From positions 18,317,783 through 18,381,782 of the forward strand of contig NC_080542.1 in NCBI RefSeq assembly GCF_028640845.1: a DNA stretch of 64,000 nucleotides. Direction: 5' to 3'. How positions within the stretch are numbered: the stretch's first letter is position 1; each line of letters opens with the position of its first letter. Source of the DNA: Ahaetulla prasina. Its lineage: Eukaryota; Chordata; Lepidosauria; Squamata; Colubridae. Both the position numbers and the translations under genes were made by a program. The notes below the pieces were generated by a model. The model was given only the letters and a program-made list of their open reading frames with translations. It had not been told where the DNA came from and ran no database searches. Shown here in pieces: positions 21,901-32,463 of this stretch.

Positions 21901-23392
21901 AGATGGGGGGGTTGGATTTATTTAAAGAGAATGACTGATGAATGATTGATTCAAAGAATATAATCCATTTTAATTCCTTACTCTGGCCATTCCCAATAGA
22001 CACCACCTTCTTCCACCTGTGTAGAGAGCTGCCATCCTGGGTACCGGAAATTGATTAAGGAGGGGAAACAGGTTTGCTGCTATGACTGTGTTGAGTGTTT
22101 AGAGGGAAGCATTTCCACCATGATTGGTAAGAAAAAAATATGTATAATTCTTTAAAAGTACATTATGCTCTAACCAAGTTTGGGTTCTTGAATATAGTTT
22201 TAAAGAAAAGCATTGATTGGGATCGTTCACTAGCCGTGTTCTCTTCTTTTTTTAAGTAAAAACTTTTCTTTATTTAACTGTATAATGTCTTATTAAGGAA
22301 ACAAGGTGGTCTATTGAATACAAAAATAAACTTTAAAAATATTTTCTTAAAGCAAAAATTTTAAAAGAGCTTTATTCTCTCAAAAAACAGCTTCAGGAAG
22401 GAATACTTGTTAAAAACTTAATTCTATTCAATGTGTAGAATTTTTAGAAATTTTATTTATGGTTTTTAGATTCCAAGCAATGTGAGAGGTGTCCAGAAGA
22501 ACAATATCCAAATGAGAAACACCATCAATGTATTCCCAAAATTATGACCTATTTATCGTACAAAGAAATCCTGGGAGAAATCCTGACTGGCTTTGCTGTT
22601 TCTTTTGCTGTCATCACAGTTGTGGTGATGGGGACATTCATCTTCCACCAGAACACTCCCATCGTCAAAGCCAACAACTGGGATATCACCTGCGCCCTGC
22701 TTGTCTCGCTCCTGCTGTGTTTTCTTTGCTCCTTCCTCTTCCTTGGATGTCCAGGGACAGTCACATGTCTGCTCCGACAAGCAGTTTTTGGAGTTGTCTT
22801 CTCCATTGCGGTGTCTTGTGTCTTAGCCAAAACCATCACTGTGGTTCTGGCCTTCATGGCCACAAAGCCAGGGAACTGCATGAGGTTGTGGGTGGGGAAA
22901 AGGCTGTCCGTCTCAGTCATTGTTTTTTGCTCTCTTATTCAAACAAGCATCTGTGCTGTCTGGTTGACCATTTCTCCTCCTTTCCCAGAGTTGGACATGC
23001 ATTCCCAGGTGGATGAGATCTTAGTGCAGTGCAACGAAGGCTCAGAGATCATGTTTTATGTTGTGCTGGGCTACATGTGGCTTCTGGCCCTCATCAGCTT
23101 CACGGTGGCCTTCTTTGCCCGGAAGTTGCCCGACACTTTCAATGAAGCCAAGCTCATCACCTTCAGCATGCTGGTCTTCTGCAGCGTTTGGGTGTCCTTT
23201 GTGCCCACCTACTTGAGCACCAAAGGGAAATCCATGGTGGCTGTGGAAGTCTTCTCTATCTTGGCCTCAAGTGGTGGCTTATTAGGTTGCATTTTCCTGC
23301 CCAAGTGCTATATTATCATGCTGAGGCCAGAGCTGAATACCAAAGAGCAATTAGTTCGGAAAAAGAAGGGTGTGATTTCACAGGCAGCATGA
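15644..23392 (+). CDS. V2R-C: complete vomeronasal type-2 receptor
   Basis: Six exons: 15644-15918, 18690-18981, 19345-20199, 21390-21617, 22000-22126 and 22470-23392. They sum to 2700 bp, so 899 residues plus stop, a normal V2R length. Order of parts: leader with hydrophobic [14 protein letters not shown] (about residues 28-41), Venus-flytrap ligand domain (to about 550), nine-cysteine NCD3G linker (about 555-613) and seven helices (about 628-865). The tail is short. It should detect peptide or protein pheromones at the dendritic membrane of basal vomeronasal neurons and signal through a Go-type protein; this role is known for the family, not shown here. Introns 1 and 4 need GC donors (GAAC|GCAAGT, CAG|GCGAGT); all other sites are GT-AG. 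The start is the ATG of MKMWLHCC; a second ATG lies two codons on. GNCMRL replaces the GNRMRL of B, D and E. Confidence 0.9.
16742..17416 (-). mobile_element. ATAGA-tailed (Snake1-type) LINE, 3' third
   Basis: The minus-strand frame 17413-17093 reads [33 protein letters not shown] and [16 protein letters not shown], then the 3' UTR and a short (ATTCT)n end. It is inserted into a CR1 fragment in intron 1; the uninterrupted CR1 is seen in V2R-D at 35400. Confidence 0.85.
17417..17950 (+). mobile_element. CR1-type LINE 3' end with expanded (AAG)n
   Basis: CR1 3' sequence ([11 protein letters not shown], then the terminal 'cttccaactctgtcattctg'). It is interrupted at 17483-17603 by about 40 AAG units. 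The orthologous copy in V2R-D (35400-35868) has only an A-rich AAAAAGAAGG there. Confidence 0.8.
17483..17603 (+). repeat. (AAG)n microsatellite
   Basis: About 40 pure AAG units inside the CR1 fragment in intron 1 of V2R-C. Confidence 0.97.
18060..18505 (+). mobile_element. CR1-type LINE 3' end
   Basis: A frame from 18061 reads [50 protein letters not shown] and DNHLTEMV. It ends in the (TTATG)n tail at 18506. It ends about 60 bp upstream of exon 2. Confidence 0.9.
18506..18625 (+). repeat. (TTATG)n tail of CR1
   Basis: About 24 perfect TTATG units directly at the CR1 3' end. It finishes 64 bp before exon 2 of V2R-C. Confidence 0.97.
18690..18981 (+). CDS. V2R-C exon 2
   Basis: 292 bp. Acceptor CTTCTTGCAG, donor [32 protein letters not shown] to [11 protein letters not shown]. 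Open. Confidence 0.93.
19345..20199 (+). CDS. V2R-C exon 3
   Basis: 855 bp, phase 0-0. Acceptor CTCTGCAG, donor [31 protein letters not shown] to KVQPWQ, including the ligand-lobe motif [18 protein letters not shown]. No stops. Confidence 0.94.
20297..20522 (-). mobile_element. tRNA-derived SINE (same insertion as at 8545)
   Basis: Orthologous to the SINE in V2R-B intron 3, with the same A-box and B-box text and the same distance from the exon 3 donor. Confidence 0.75.
20700..21290 (-). mobile_element. CR1-type LINE fragment (same insertion as at 8950)
   Basis: The minus-strand frame 21138-20956 reads [20 protein letters not shown] and [18 protein letters not shown]1 RT text. Shared with B and D. 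Confidence 0.78.
21390..21617 (+). CDS. V2R-C exon 4
   Basis: 228 bp, [17 protein letters not shown] to NPKFKQ. GC donor CAG|GCGAGTGG at 21618-21619. Confidence 0.88.
22000..22126 (+). CDS. V2R-C exon 5
   Basis: 127 bp, [18 protein letters not shown] to GSISTMI plus one base of the next codon. Donor ATTG|GTAAGA. Six NCD3G cysteines. Confidence 0.92.
22470..23392 (+). CDS. V2R-C exon 6
   Basis: 923 bp to [11 protein letters not shown]... then seven hydrophobic segments, with the last loop and helix region [18 protein letters not shown] and the tail [10 protein letters not shown]. Confidence 0.94.
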
Positions 23393-24552
23393 ATGATACC
23401 TAAATTTTTATGATTTGGATGAAAATTTCTGAATTTTATTTAGAAATAACTCTCTTCTTCAATTTTTTAATTGCAATAGAATTTAGACTTGTTAAATGGG
23501 TGACACTGACCAAGGGTCAGTCTCTCCAAACTATCTCTACCAACGTAATTTTGTTGATTGTAAAGAAATGTTAGGTTAACGTTGATGAAGGAACAGACAT
23601 CATGGGAAAGTAGAAAGCGAGAAAAAAAACTCAGAGTAACCCCATCCTGATTCTGTTTAATTTAGAAAGGGTCAAAGAAATTCAGGCCGGCTTTCAAGAT
23701 AGCCTATAACAACAATGGTGTACCATTGGAATAAGACAAAAAATGACTTTGATTGAATAAAGACAACAGCCCATTTAGGAGATTATACTGTGGATCGTAA
23801 TGGCAGCAAAATGTCATTATTTCTCTGCTCTCCTTGTTTCTGGAGATAGCCATTCAAGTTATACAAATCATTCATGGCTTGAGACCAGGTTATTTGAAGG
23901 ACCATCTTCCTTCAGGCACATCTACCTGACCCACCAGAGCAGGAAGGAAGGGAATGTTGTTGTTGTTTTTGGAGTCAAGTTTTATTGATTTTTCTTTCAT
24001 ACACACCCACATATTTTATGACCATATCGTATCTTACACAACTTATCATATCCAAATACATTTTACATAGTTACAATTTCTGCCAAAATATTCTTTTTCC
24101 CTACATTTTTTATCTTGTCTTAATAATTCTATGCTTATTATATAAACAACATCACCATCCGCCATCATATCCTAATTTTTCCATTGTTAATCATATATAT
24201 TCTCTTTTAACTTTCATATTAATTCATTCTTCATCCTAATAAATTTGAACATGTTCAGGGTTGCCTTTCTCCCATTTCATCTCTCTTGTTTTACAACAAT
24301 CCTTCTTCTCCTTCTCCTCTCTTTTCCTTCCCTCCCTTCTTCTATCCTTTTCTACTTTCTTCTTGGAGGAAAGGAATGTTAAGGGACTCCTCTGCTAAGA
24401 AAGTACAGTCATGGTTAGGGTGTCCCCAGTCATGTTAGCCAATCGGTCCAGTGGCAGGTTTCTCACTTGTTTCAGTAGATGTTTGTTGCCATAACTTTGG
24501 TTCTCAGGCTGAGCCTTGTTGATGTTTTGTCTAGCAGGTTAAGGCACCACAT
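23393..24552 (+). other. 3' flank of V2R-C, duplicate of the V2R-B flank
   Basis: Follows 11642-12780 closely, including the AT-rich and pyrimidine-rich stretches. No gene. It is cut by the L2-type insertion at 24553. Confidence 0.7.
23756..23761 (+). promoter_or_regulatory. Candidate poly(A) signal of V2R-C
   Basis: AATAAA 364 bp after the stop, equivalent to 12018 in the V2R-B flank. Confidence 0.4.
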
Positions 24553-25035
24553 GCGCTTCAAGATTTTGGTTACCACCTTTAAAGCGCTCCATGGCTTAGG
24601 ACCCGGGTACTTACGAGACCGCCTGCTGTTACCCTATGCCTTCCACCGACCCGTACACTCTCATAGAGAGGGTCTCCTCAGGGTGCCGTCCGCCAAACAG
24701 TGTTGGCTGGCGGCCCCCAGGGGTAGGGCCTTCTCTGTGGGAGCATCGACGCTCTGGAATGAACTCCCCCCTGGCCTACATCAAGTGCCTGATCTTCGGA
24801 CCTTCCATCGTGAGCTAAAAACATATTTATTTATTCAAGCGGGACTGGCATAATAGTTTGATTTTAAATTGGGGTTTTATTAATATTCTTAAATATTTTA
24901 AATTTAATTTTAATTATTAGCCGTTTTTGTAATTTTGATATGTTTTAATTTGTTTTAATTGTACATATTTTGTATTTTATCTCCAGCTGTACACCGCCCT
25001 GAGTCCTTCGGGAGAAGGGCGGTATAAAAATTCAA

Positions 25036-25036
<1 letters not shown>
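24553..25036 (+). mobile_element. L2-type LINE 3' end
   Basis: A frame at 24550-24853 reads RFKILVTTFKALHGLGPGYL, RDRLLLPYAFHRP, STLWNELPPGLHQVPDLRTF and ELKTYLF, the usual C-terminus of L2-clade ORF2. It is followed by the 'ccgccctgagtccttcgggagaagggcgg' end and (AAT)n. It splits flank sequence that is continuous in B (12775). Confidence 0.85.

Positions 25037-25102
<66 letters not shown>
25037..25102 (+). repeat. (AAT)n tail of the L2-type LINE
   Basis: About 22 AAT units directly at the LINE 3' end; flank sequence resumes with TCCAAGACC. Confidence 0.95.
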
Positions 25103-25103
<1 letters not shown>

Positions 25104-25214
25104 TCCAAGACCTTCTGACTCCATCCCCTTCCCCCAAGAATGGCTACTGAGAAACAAAACAAAAGAGAGCACACAGTTGGCTGAAGTCATTCCAACAGTT
25201 GACAGGTACACCTA

Positions 25215-25992
25215 AAACCCGAACTAGACAGGTACCAGAAGTTGGTTCCCTGGTCCAACATTTTAAAGTCACAGGACATGATATTGAATTTAAAAAGACC
25301 AGAACTATCGCCAAAACTGAACACTTTAACAACAGAATAATCAGAGAAGCCATTGAGATAGAAAAACGCCCACACAGCATGAACAAACGAGATGACACCT
25401 CCCGCCTACCAGCCATTTGGAAACCCGCCCTTATTGACAAACGAGTCCCAAACGAGGAATGACACCAGACCCACACTCACAAGGTCCACACAGGATGTCA
25501 CCATCGCACATCCACCCAGAAAGCAGACCCAAACCCACACTGATCATGAAGCACGACCAAGGACCAGAAGCCAGACCGCAGCTGCAACATTAGCCATTTC
25601 AAACCCCTCCAATCCATTCATGCAGCAGACTGACACCCACTATGAAGATGTAGCACGACCACAAAGCCAAACAACAGCTATGCAGCTCACCAGCTCAAAT
25701 CCCCCTGCAGCACAGACTAGACTGAGCACAACCAAGCCCCCACCAACACAGGACACACCCCCATCCAATCAGAGCACAGAAAAACCCCCATCCAATCAGA
25801 GCACAGCCAAGCTCCCACCCAATCAGTTCAAACCCCCACTAGCAGTTAAAAGGAAGAAACAGCTGCGATCACACATTGCTCCCAGAAGCACGAAGCTGAA
25901 GCCTGAAGATGACGAATGAGACTTCGTCGAAACGTCGCCAAGACACTTCCAATTTTACACGGGAGAAAACCCGAACAACCAAAGACCTATAT
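25215..25992 (+). mobile_element. Penelope-like element, 3' end
   Basis: Starts just upstream of the text for SLVQHFKVTGHDIEF, after the GIY-YIG core, and keeps the whole Thr/Pro/Gln-rich extension. That extension is open to TGA at 25917-25919 but with one frame change near 25457. The tail with the hammerhead-like core runs to GACCTATATG and then into (TA)n. Confidence 0.85.
25903..25936 (+). ncRNA. Hammerhead-ribozyme-like core, best preserved copy
   Basis: CTGAAGA, one unpaired base, stem II GACGAA/TTCGTC (6 perfect pairs, loop TGAGAC), GAAAC and GTC. The ORF stop TGA lies in the stem II loop. Possible distal stem I pairing is GAAG (25885) with CTTC (25946). Helix III is almost absent, which in this ribozyme class would require dimers. 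Confidence 0.45.
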
Positions 25993-25993
25993 G

Positions 25994-26002
<9 letters not shown>

Positions 26003-26078
<76 letters not shown>
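26003..26078. repeat. (TA)n microsatellite at the Penelope-like 3' end
   Basis: About 37 TA units starting a few bases after the element's tail. Confidence 0.96.
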
Positions 26079-26087
<9 letters not shown>

Positions 26088-26099
26088 TATTTTATGTAC

Positions 26100-29000
26100 A
26101 TATATGTAGAATCATATGCAGAATTCTAAATTCTGTAGAATCATATGCAAAAATGAAACCAGCAAAAGAAATCTCATTTATACTATAAACACAATTGCCA
26201 GAAACAACCTTAGCTAAAACAAACTTAGAGCTAGACCAGACTTATCATTCCTACAACGTATTAGATCCTGTGGACTTTGTTCAGAGCTCAAATGACGGCA
26301 AGAAGATGGAGAAACTAACCTTTACATTGACTACCGTGCTGACTGCATAAAAACAAAATCCTTCAATCAAAACCCTAAACCACACTTTAATCAAACATTC
26401 AACCATCCATCAAACAAGGCATCCATCCATCTATAAATCGAAACACCCATCCACCCATTGATTAACCTACTAACCTTCAATCACCCATACAAAACCTTCA
26501 ATCATCCAATGATCAACTTCTCATTACTCAACCAACCTTTCTTCTACCACCTGATACAAAAAACCCTCAATCAATTACCAATCAAAACTAGGTATACACG
26601 CCCCTTACCTCTTCTACAACAAACACTACAGGTCTCAAATGTAAATTAATAAATGCAAGAAGTATCATAAACAAATTACCTGAATTTATCTTCTTATTAA
26701 ACAACGGTACATTTGATATCATATTTGTTTGTGAAACATGGCTAAACTCATCCTTCACTGATTCCATTATTTCAAACAAAGAATATCAAGTCCTTCGATC
26801 AGATCATGAACATCGCAGATGTGGTGGAGTAGCTATCTTTGACAAAAAATCACTGAACTTAAAAAATATTCAAGTTGCACAGAAACTCTCTCTTCCTGAA
26901 ACTATTATACGTGACCTATTCACCAACACCACACTTAGATTCATACTATGCTACAGAGCCCCTGATTAGACCCCTTGCAATTTGCATACCGAGCAAACAG
27001 ATCAACAGATGATGCTGTTAATATGGCTCTGCACTACATCCTACAGCATCTTGAGTCTCCAAAGACCTATGCAAGGGTCCTTTTGGTAGACTTTAGTTCA
27101 GCATTCAATACCATCATTCCAGACATTCTTCTAACTAAGCTAAACCAGCTACAGGTACCGGAACAGACTTGTAAGTGGATCACAAGCTTCCTAACAAACA
27201 GGAAGCAGCAGGTGAAGCTAAGCAAGATCACATCAAATACAGTACAATTAGCACAGGGGCCCCCCAGGGCTGTGTGCTCTCCTCACTTCTCTTCTCTCTG
27301 TATACCAATGACTGCATCTCCAATGATCCATCTGTTAAGCTACTGAAGGTCGCAGATGACACAACAGTGATTGGTCTCATTCAAGACAATGACGAATCCG
27401 CATATAGACGAGAGGTTGAACGACTAGCCTTATGGTGCAACCAAAACAATCTGGACCTGAACACACTCAAAACCGTAGAAATGGTGGTAGACTTTCGGAG
27501 AAACCCTTTCATACTTCCACCTCTCACAATACTAGACAACACAGTATCAACAGTAGAAACCTTCAAATTTCTAGGCTCTATCATATCGCAAGATCTAAAA
27601 TGGACAGCTAACGTCAAAAACATCATTAAAAAAGGACAGCAAAGAATGTTCTTTCTGCACCAACTCAGTAAGCTCAAACTGCCCAAGGAGCTGCTGATTC
27701 AGTTCTACAGAGGAATTATTGAGTCTGTCATTTGCACCTCTATAACTGTCTGGTTCCATTCTGCAACCCAACAAGAAAAACACAGACTTCAGAGGATAAT
27801 TAGAACTGCAGAAAAAATAATTGCTACCAACCTGCCTTCCATTGAGGACCTGTATACTGCACGAATCAAGAAGAGGGCCGTGAAAATATTTACAGACCCC
27901 TCGCATCCTGAACATAAACTGTTTCAACTCCTACCCTCAAAACGACACTATAGAGCACTGCACACCATAACAACTAGACACAAGAACAGTTTTTTCCCGA
28001 AGGCCATCACTCTGCTAAACAAATAATTCCATCAACACTGTCAAACTATTTACTGAATCTGCACTACTATTAATCTTCTCATAGTTCCCATCACCAATCT
28101 CTTTCCATTTATGACTGTATGACTATAACTTGTTGCTGGCAATCCTTATGATTTATATTGATATATTGACCATCAATTGTGTTGTAAATGTTGTACCTTG
28201 ATGAACGTATCTTTTCTTTTATGTACACTGAGAGCATATGCACCAAGACAAATTCCTTGTGTGTCCAATCACACTTGGCCAATAAAAATTCTATTCTATT
28301 CTATTCTATTCTATTCTATTCTATTCTATTCTATTCTATTCTATTACGACATCGCTTATGCAAATATGTTAACCTCATTACTAACATGGGCTACCTCTTG
28401 CCCATATCCTCTCATATTTCTGGGAGACCTAAATCTACCTTCTATAAACTGGATAACAAATGAATGTACAACTGAACCAATCCATACTACACTATACAGC
28501 GCAGTTACAAACCTAGGTCTTGAGCAACTAGTAACTAACAATACCGGACTCAAAAACTGCCTCGACCTCATCTTTTGCAATAACACTAACTCAATTTATG
28601 GACTACAAATATAAGAACCCTTTTCCAACAGTGACCACTGTATGATAGACTTTTGTCTAAAAATACGCCCTCACATAAATCATCATAACAATAGAGCTCC
28701 AAACTACAATTTTAAAAAAGCTAACTATGACCTTATAAACAATGATCTCTCATTTCTTGACTGGCAAAATCTATTCTCAACCTGTATCACTGCAGAAGAC
28801 CACTATAAAGTATTTCTACTTGAAATCAATAAAATCATCAAACTATACGTTCCACAAATCACCACTAAAATCAAAAAAAGAAACAAATTACCCATATCAA
28901 TAAAAAAGCTTCAATCCAAAAAAAATCCCTCTGGAGAAGAAACAAAAAGGGCTATGTAGCAAAATTCAAAAACCGCTACAGAAATATTGCAACTAAATTA

Positions 29001-30960
29001 AAACTGAATGTAACATTTACCACACCAAGCAAGAAGAAGACCTACGCACAAATTCCAATTGTGCTTTCTATATATTTGTGAACAATAAACTTAAAGAAAC
29101 AAGATCCATCCCACCACTAAAAGAACCTAACGGCAAAGAATGTACGGATGAAACAGTTAAAGCAAACCTCTTTAACACATTCTTCGGCTCAGTCTTTGTA
29201 AACAGCAATGGCTCATATCCAACATCCCTCAATCGTACCAAAAATGATAACAACAACTTAACTTTTATAGACTTCACAGAAGATAATGTTGAAAAAGCTC
29301 TTCGCAACCTGAAATCATCATTATCAATTGGTCCTGATGGGCTATGTGCATACTTCTTTAAAAAAAATTTCAATAAATATAGCAGAACCCCTAAGCATAA
29401 TCTTTAATAAAGCTTTCACGACTAGTTCCCTTCCAAAACTCTGGTCTCTAGCCACAGTCATCCCTATCTTCAAAAAAGGAGATCCCAGCCTAGTTGAAAA
29501 TTACAGACCTATCTCTCTATGTTGCGTCTCATGCAGAGTAATGGAATCTATCATAAACCAATCCATTACTCTCCACCTTGAAACTAATAACCTACTCTCT
29601 AATAAACAATTTGGTTTCAGAAAAAAATTGTCTTGTAACTTACAACTTCTCCACTGCAAAAACATACGGACTACCAACCTTGATCAAGGAAAAGCAATAG
29701 ATGCAATCTACATAGACTTCTGCAAAGCTTTTGACTCAGTAGTACATGACAAACTTCTCTTAAAACTAAAATCCTACGGCATTTCAGAACCTCTTCACAA
29801 TTGGATAAATGCCTTCCTATCAAACAGACAAGAAGTGGTCAAAATTGGCAATGCTATATCAAATCCTGTTCCTGTCAAAAGTGGCGTTCCTCAAGATAGT
29901 GTTCTTGGACCAACGCTCTTCATACTATACATAAATGATCTCTGTGACCTTATCGCAAGTTATTGTGTTCTCTTCGCTGACGACGTCAAACTATTCAATA
30001 CCACTAACAATACTTCTACCCTTCAAGATGACCTTGACTTTGTTTCCGATTGGTCTAAAACTTGGCAACTTCAAATATCAACCAGCAAATGCTCAGTCTT
30101 ACCTATTGGTAAAAAGAACCCTAACATCAAGTACAAGCTTATTGGACATTACCTTATTGACAACCCCCTCCCTGTCAAAGACCTTGAAGTTTTCATATCA
30201 AATGACCTAAATGCCAAAGCCCACTGCAACTACATAGCAAAAAAAGCTCTAAGAGTTGTAAACCTAATTTTATGTAGCTTCTTTTCCAAAAACTCTATAC
30301 TACTAACCAGAGCATACAAAACATTTGCCAGACCTATTCTTGAATACAGCTCAACCGTCTGGAACCCATATCACATCTCTGACATTAATACTATCGAACG
30401 CGTCCAGAAATATTTTACTAGAAGAGTTCTTCGCTCCTCCGAAAACAAAAAAATACCTTATACCACCAGACTTGAAATCCTGGAATTAGAAAACTTAGAA
30501 CTCCGCCGACTCCGACATGATCTGTGTTTAACACAGAGAATCATCTATTGTAATATCCTTAAAAGACTACTTCAGCTTCAATCACAACAAAACAAGAGCA
30601 AACAATAGACTCAAACTTAATGTCAACCGCTTCAAACTTGATTGCAGAAAATATGACTTTTGTAACAGAGTTGTTAACGCTTGGAACTCACTACCTGACT
30701 CTATAGTCTCTACTCAAAACCCCAAAATCTTCAACCAAAAACTGTCTACTATTGACCTCACCCCATTCCTAAGAGGGCTATAAGGGGCGTGCATAAGAGC
30801 ACAAAAGTGCCTACTGTTCCTGTCCTATTGTTCCCTTCATTATAGTATTATATGCATACTTTTACTTATACTTTTATTTATATATACTTTTTTCTCTCAT
30901 GATGGGTTATTGTTTATGTTGATGATTGTATATACTGTTATGACAAAATGAAATAAAAAA
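26100..30960 (+). mobile_element. CR1-superfamily LINE, near full length, with a nested LINE
   Basis: The endonuclease part is split: 26637-26968 (INARSIINKLPEF, VCETWLNSSFTD, DHEHRRCGGVAIF) and 28344-28613 (PLIFLGDLNLPSINW, NCLDLIFCN). A linker ORF follows (28642-28959), then the reverse transcriptase (29090-30606) with VIPIFKKGDPSLVENYRPI, AIYIDFCKAFDSV, SGVPQDSVLGP and FADDVKLF. FADD is the catalytic YADD-type box. The C-terminal part and 3' UTR run to an A-rich end at 30960. Frameshifts near 28955, 29330 and 30570 make it inactive. Smaller minus-strand copies lie at 38350-40100. Confidence 0.88.
26969..28343 (+). mobile_element. ATAGA-tailed (Snake1-type) LINE nested in the CR1-type endonuclease ORF
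   Basis: A 5'-truncated RT: LQFAYRANRSTDDAVNMAL, VLLVDFSSAFNTIIP, TGAPQGCVLSSLLFSLY, KVADDTTVIGLI and VEMVVDFRRN, to AITLLNK at 28024. One base is missing near 27251, which shifts the frame; otherwise it is open. A 3' UTR and about 13 TTCTA units follow. Target text GATTA at 26964 and ATTA at 28343 flank it, consistent with a short target duplication. It is the most complete copy of this family in the window. Confidence 0.88.
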
Positions 30961-30961
30961 A

Positions 30962-32185
30962 AACTATCCAGATGATTTCAAGGTCCTGACTCAAGGTCCA
31001 TTCAGAACTCGATGAGGAGGAACAGAATCAGATTACATGAGACTGAGGAGCTGCACTTTGAGATCCTCCTAGACCAGTAGTAGGATTCAAATCCCAGCAC
31101 TACCAGTTCACTATTGGGAACGTGTGGGTGCATGCGCTTGCTTTGCAGGCACATGGCAGTTCTGCAGCTGAACCAGTAGCAACCCAGCCCTGTCCTAGAC
31201 CATAGCTGCTATTTGATAATCAACTGATAACTGTGGCCAGGAGTCCTTTGTTCAGGTTTGTAAACTTTGTTCAGGTCCCTTATTTGTCGCTTAGTTGTAA
31301 ACCTAATCTTGTGTAGCTTCTTCTCCAGAAACACTACACTACTAATCAGAGCATATAAAACATTTGCTAGACCAATTAGATCTCTTCCAACTCTGTTATT
31401 CTGTCATTTTCTTTTATTTCTATGATTCTGGTACTTTATGAATAAAACATACAAATAAGATTCTTTCAAGATACCTTGAGGACAGAGGAAATCCTGTGTA
31501 CGCGCCATCCGTGCATGCAAGTGGCATCAAAAAACATGGCAATTTGCTCATGAGCGCTATCTATACATGCATGCAATGTCAAAAACACAGTGATAAGGGA
31601 CAGGGTTGCACCTGGGCAGGTGGGCGGGGGAAGGCCCACCCACAGGTGGCCACTACCGGTTCGCATGAACCAGCACGAACCGACTGAATCCCACCTCTGC
31701 TCCTACAGACTTTCTTTTTTTTTTCAATGTGACAGTTTCAGAAAACCGGGGGGGGGGATGGTAAGTATTTCTCTGAATTAGGAGGTTGTGAGTTGAGAAG
31801 GGAAAATGTATCTGACTACTAATCCTCTATTAACCAGCATGCAAATCTCGGTTTCCAAGATCTCAAGATCATTTCTTTCTTGCCTGATGAGGTGCTGACA
31901 AGAGATGGTTTTGCACTGTACAATTTCTTCAGTTGGAAAAAGAGTTGAATAGCTTTGCGAAAGGGATTTATCTACCTTGTAATTATCTCAATTAATTAAT
32001 TAAACTTGTTTTTTAGGGGGAGGCATAGAACCTAGGGAGACTTAATACTTGGAAATTAACAACAACTCCATGAGGCTCAATAGGTGGCATTATGAATCAC
32101 TCAGATGATAATGATTGTAACCTACAACTTTAGTTATGCTTAAAACCAACAGAGGTTCTTTCATTGTTCCAGACAAAGTGTTGTG
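30962..32185 (+). other. 5' flank of V2R-D, duplicate of 13205-15643
   Basis: Follows the V2R-C upstream block but lacks about 1.2 kb, equivalent to 13760-14974, joined at 31496. The last ~470 bp are the conserved candidate promoter region with AATTAATTAATTAAAC. No gene is seen. Confidence 0.65.
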
Positions 32186-32463
32186 ATGGTGAAGATGTGG
32201 CTGCACTGCTGTGATTGGAGCCAAATTGCTTTGGCATTCAAAGAGACTGACATACTTTGCCATTGGTTTTTACTTTCTCTCTTCGTTCTCCAAGCTTCTT
32301 TTAGCAAGACCTTCAACTCCATGTGTCGAAACAAACGACATTTGCAGGTTAATCTCCCTGCCCTCTCCAGTGATATCGTCATTGCAGAATTTGTGTCTAC
32401 TTTATATCCTGAATGGTCTTTGCTCCACTTTATGGAACATCCAGCAGGATCTTTGAGAGGAAG
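32186..32463 (+). CDS. V2R-D exon 1
   Basis: 278 bp, starting MVKMWLHCC. It ends at GGAAG before GCAAGTATT, the best GC donor of the three (AG|GCAAGT). In C the first of these Met codons is AGG, so starts differ by a codon among copies. Confidence 0.82.

Noticed and set aside
26975..30608. Host reverse transcriptase or telomerase-like genes
   Set aside because: The motifs (FADD, CKAFDSV, GAPQGCVLS), A-rich or TTCTA tails and frameshifts mark them as LINE copies.
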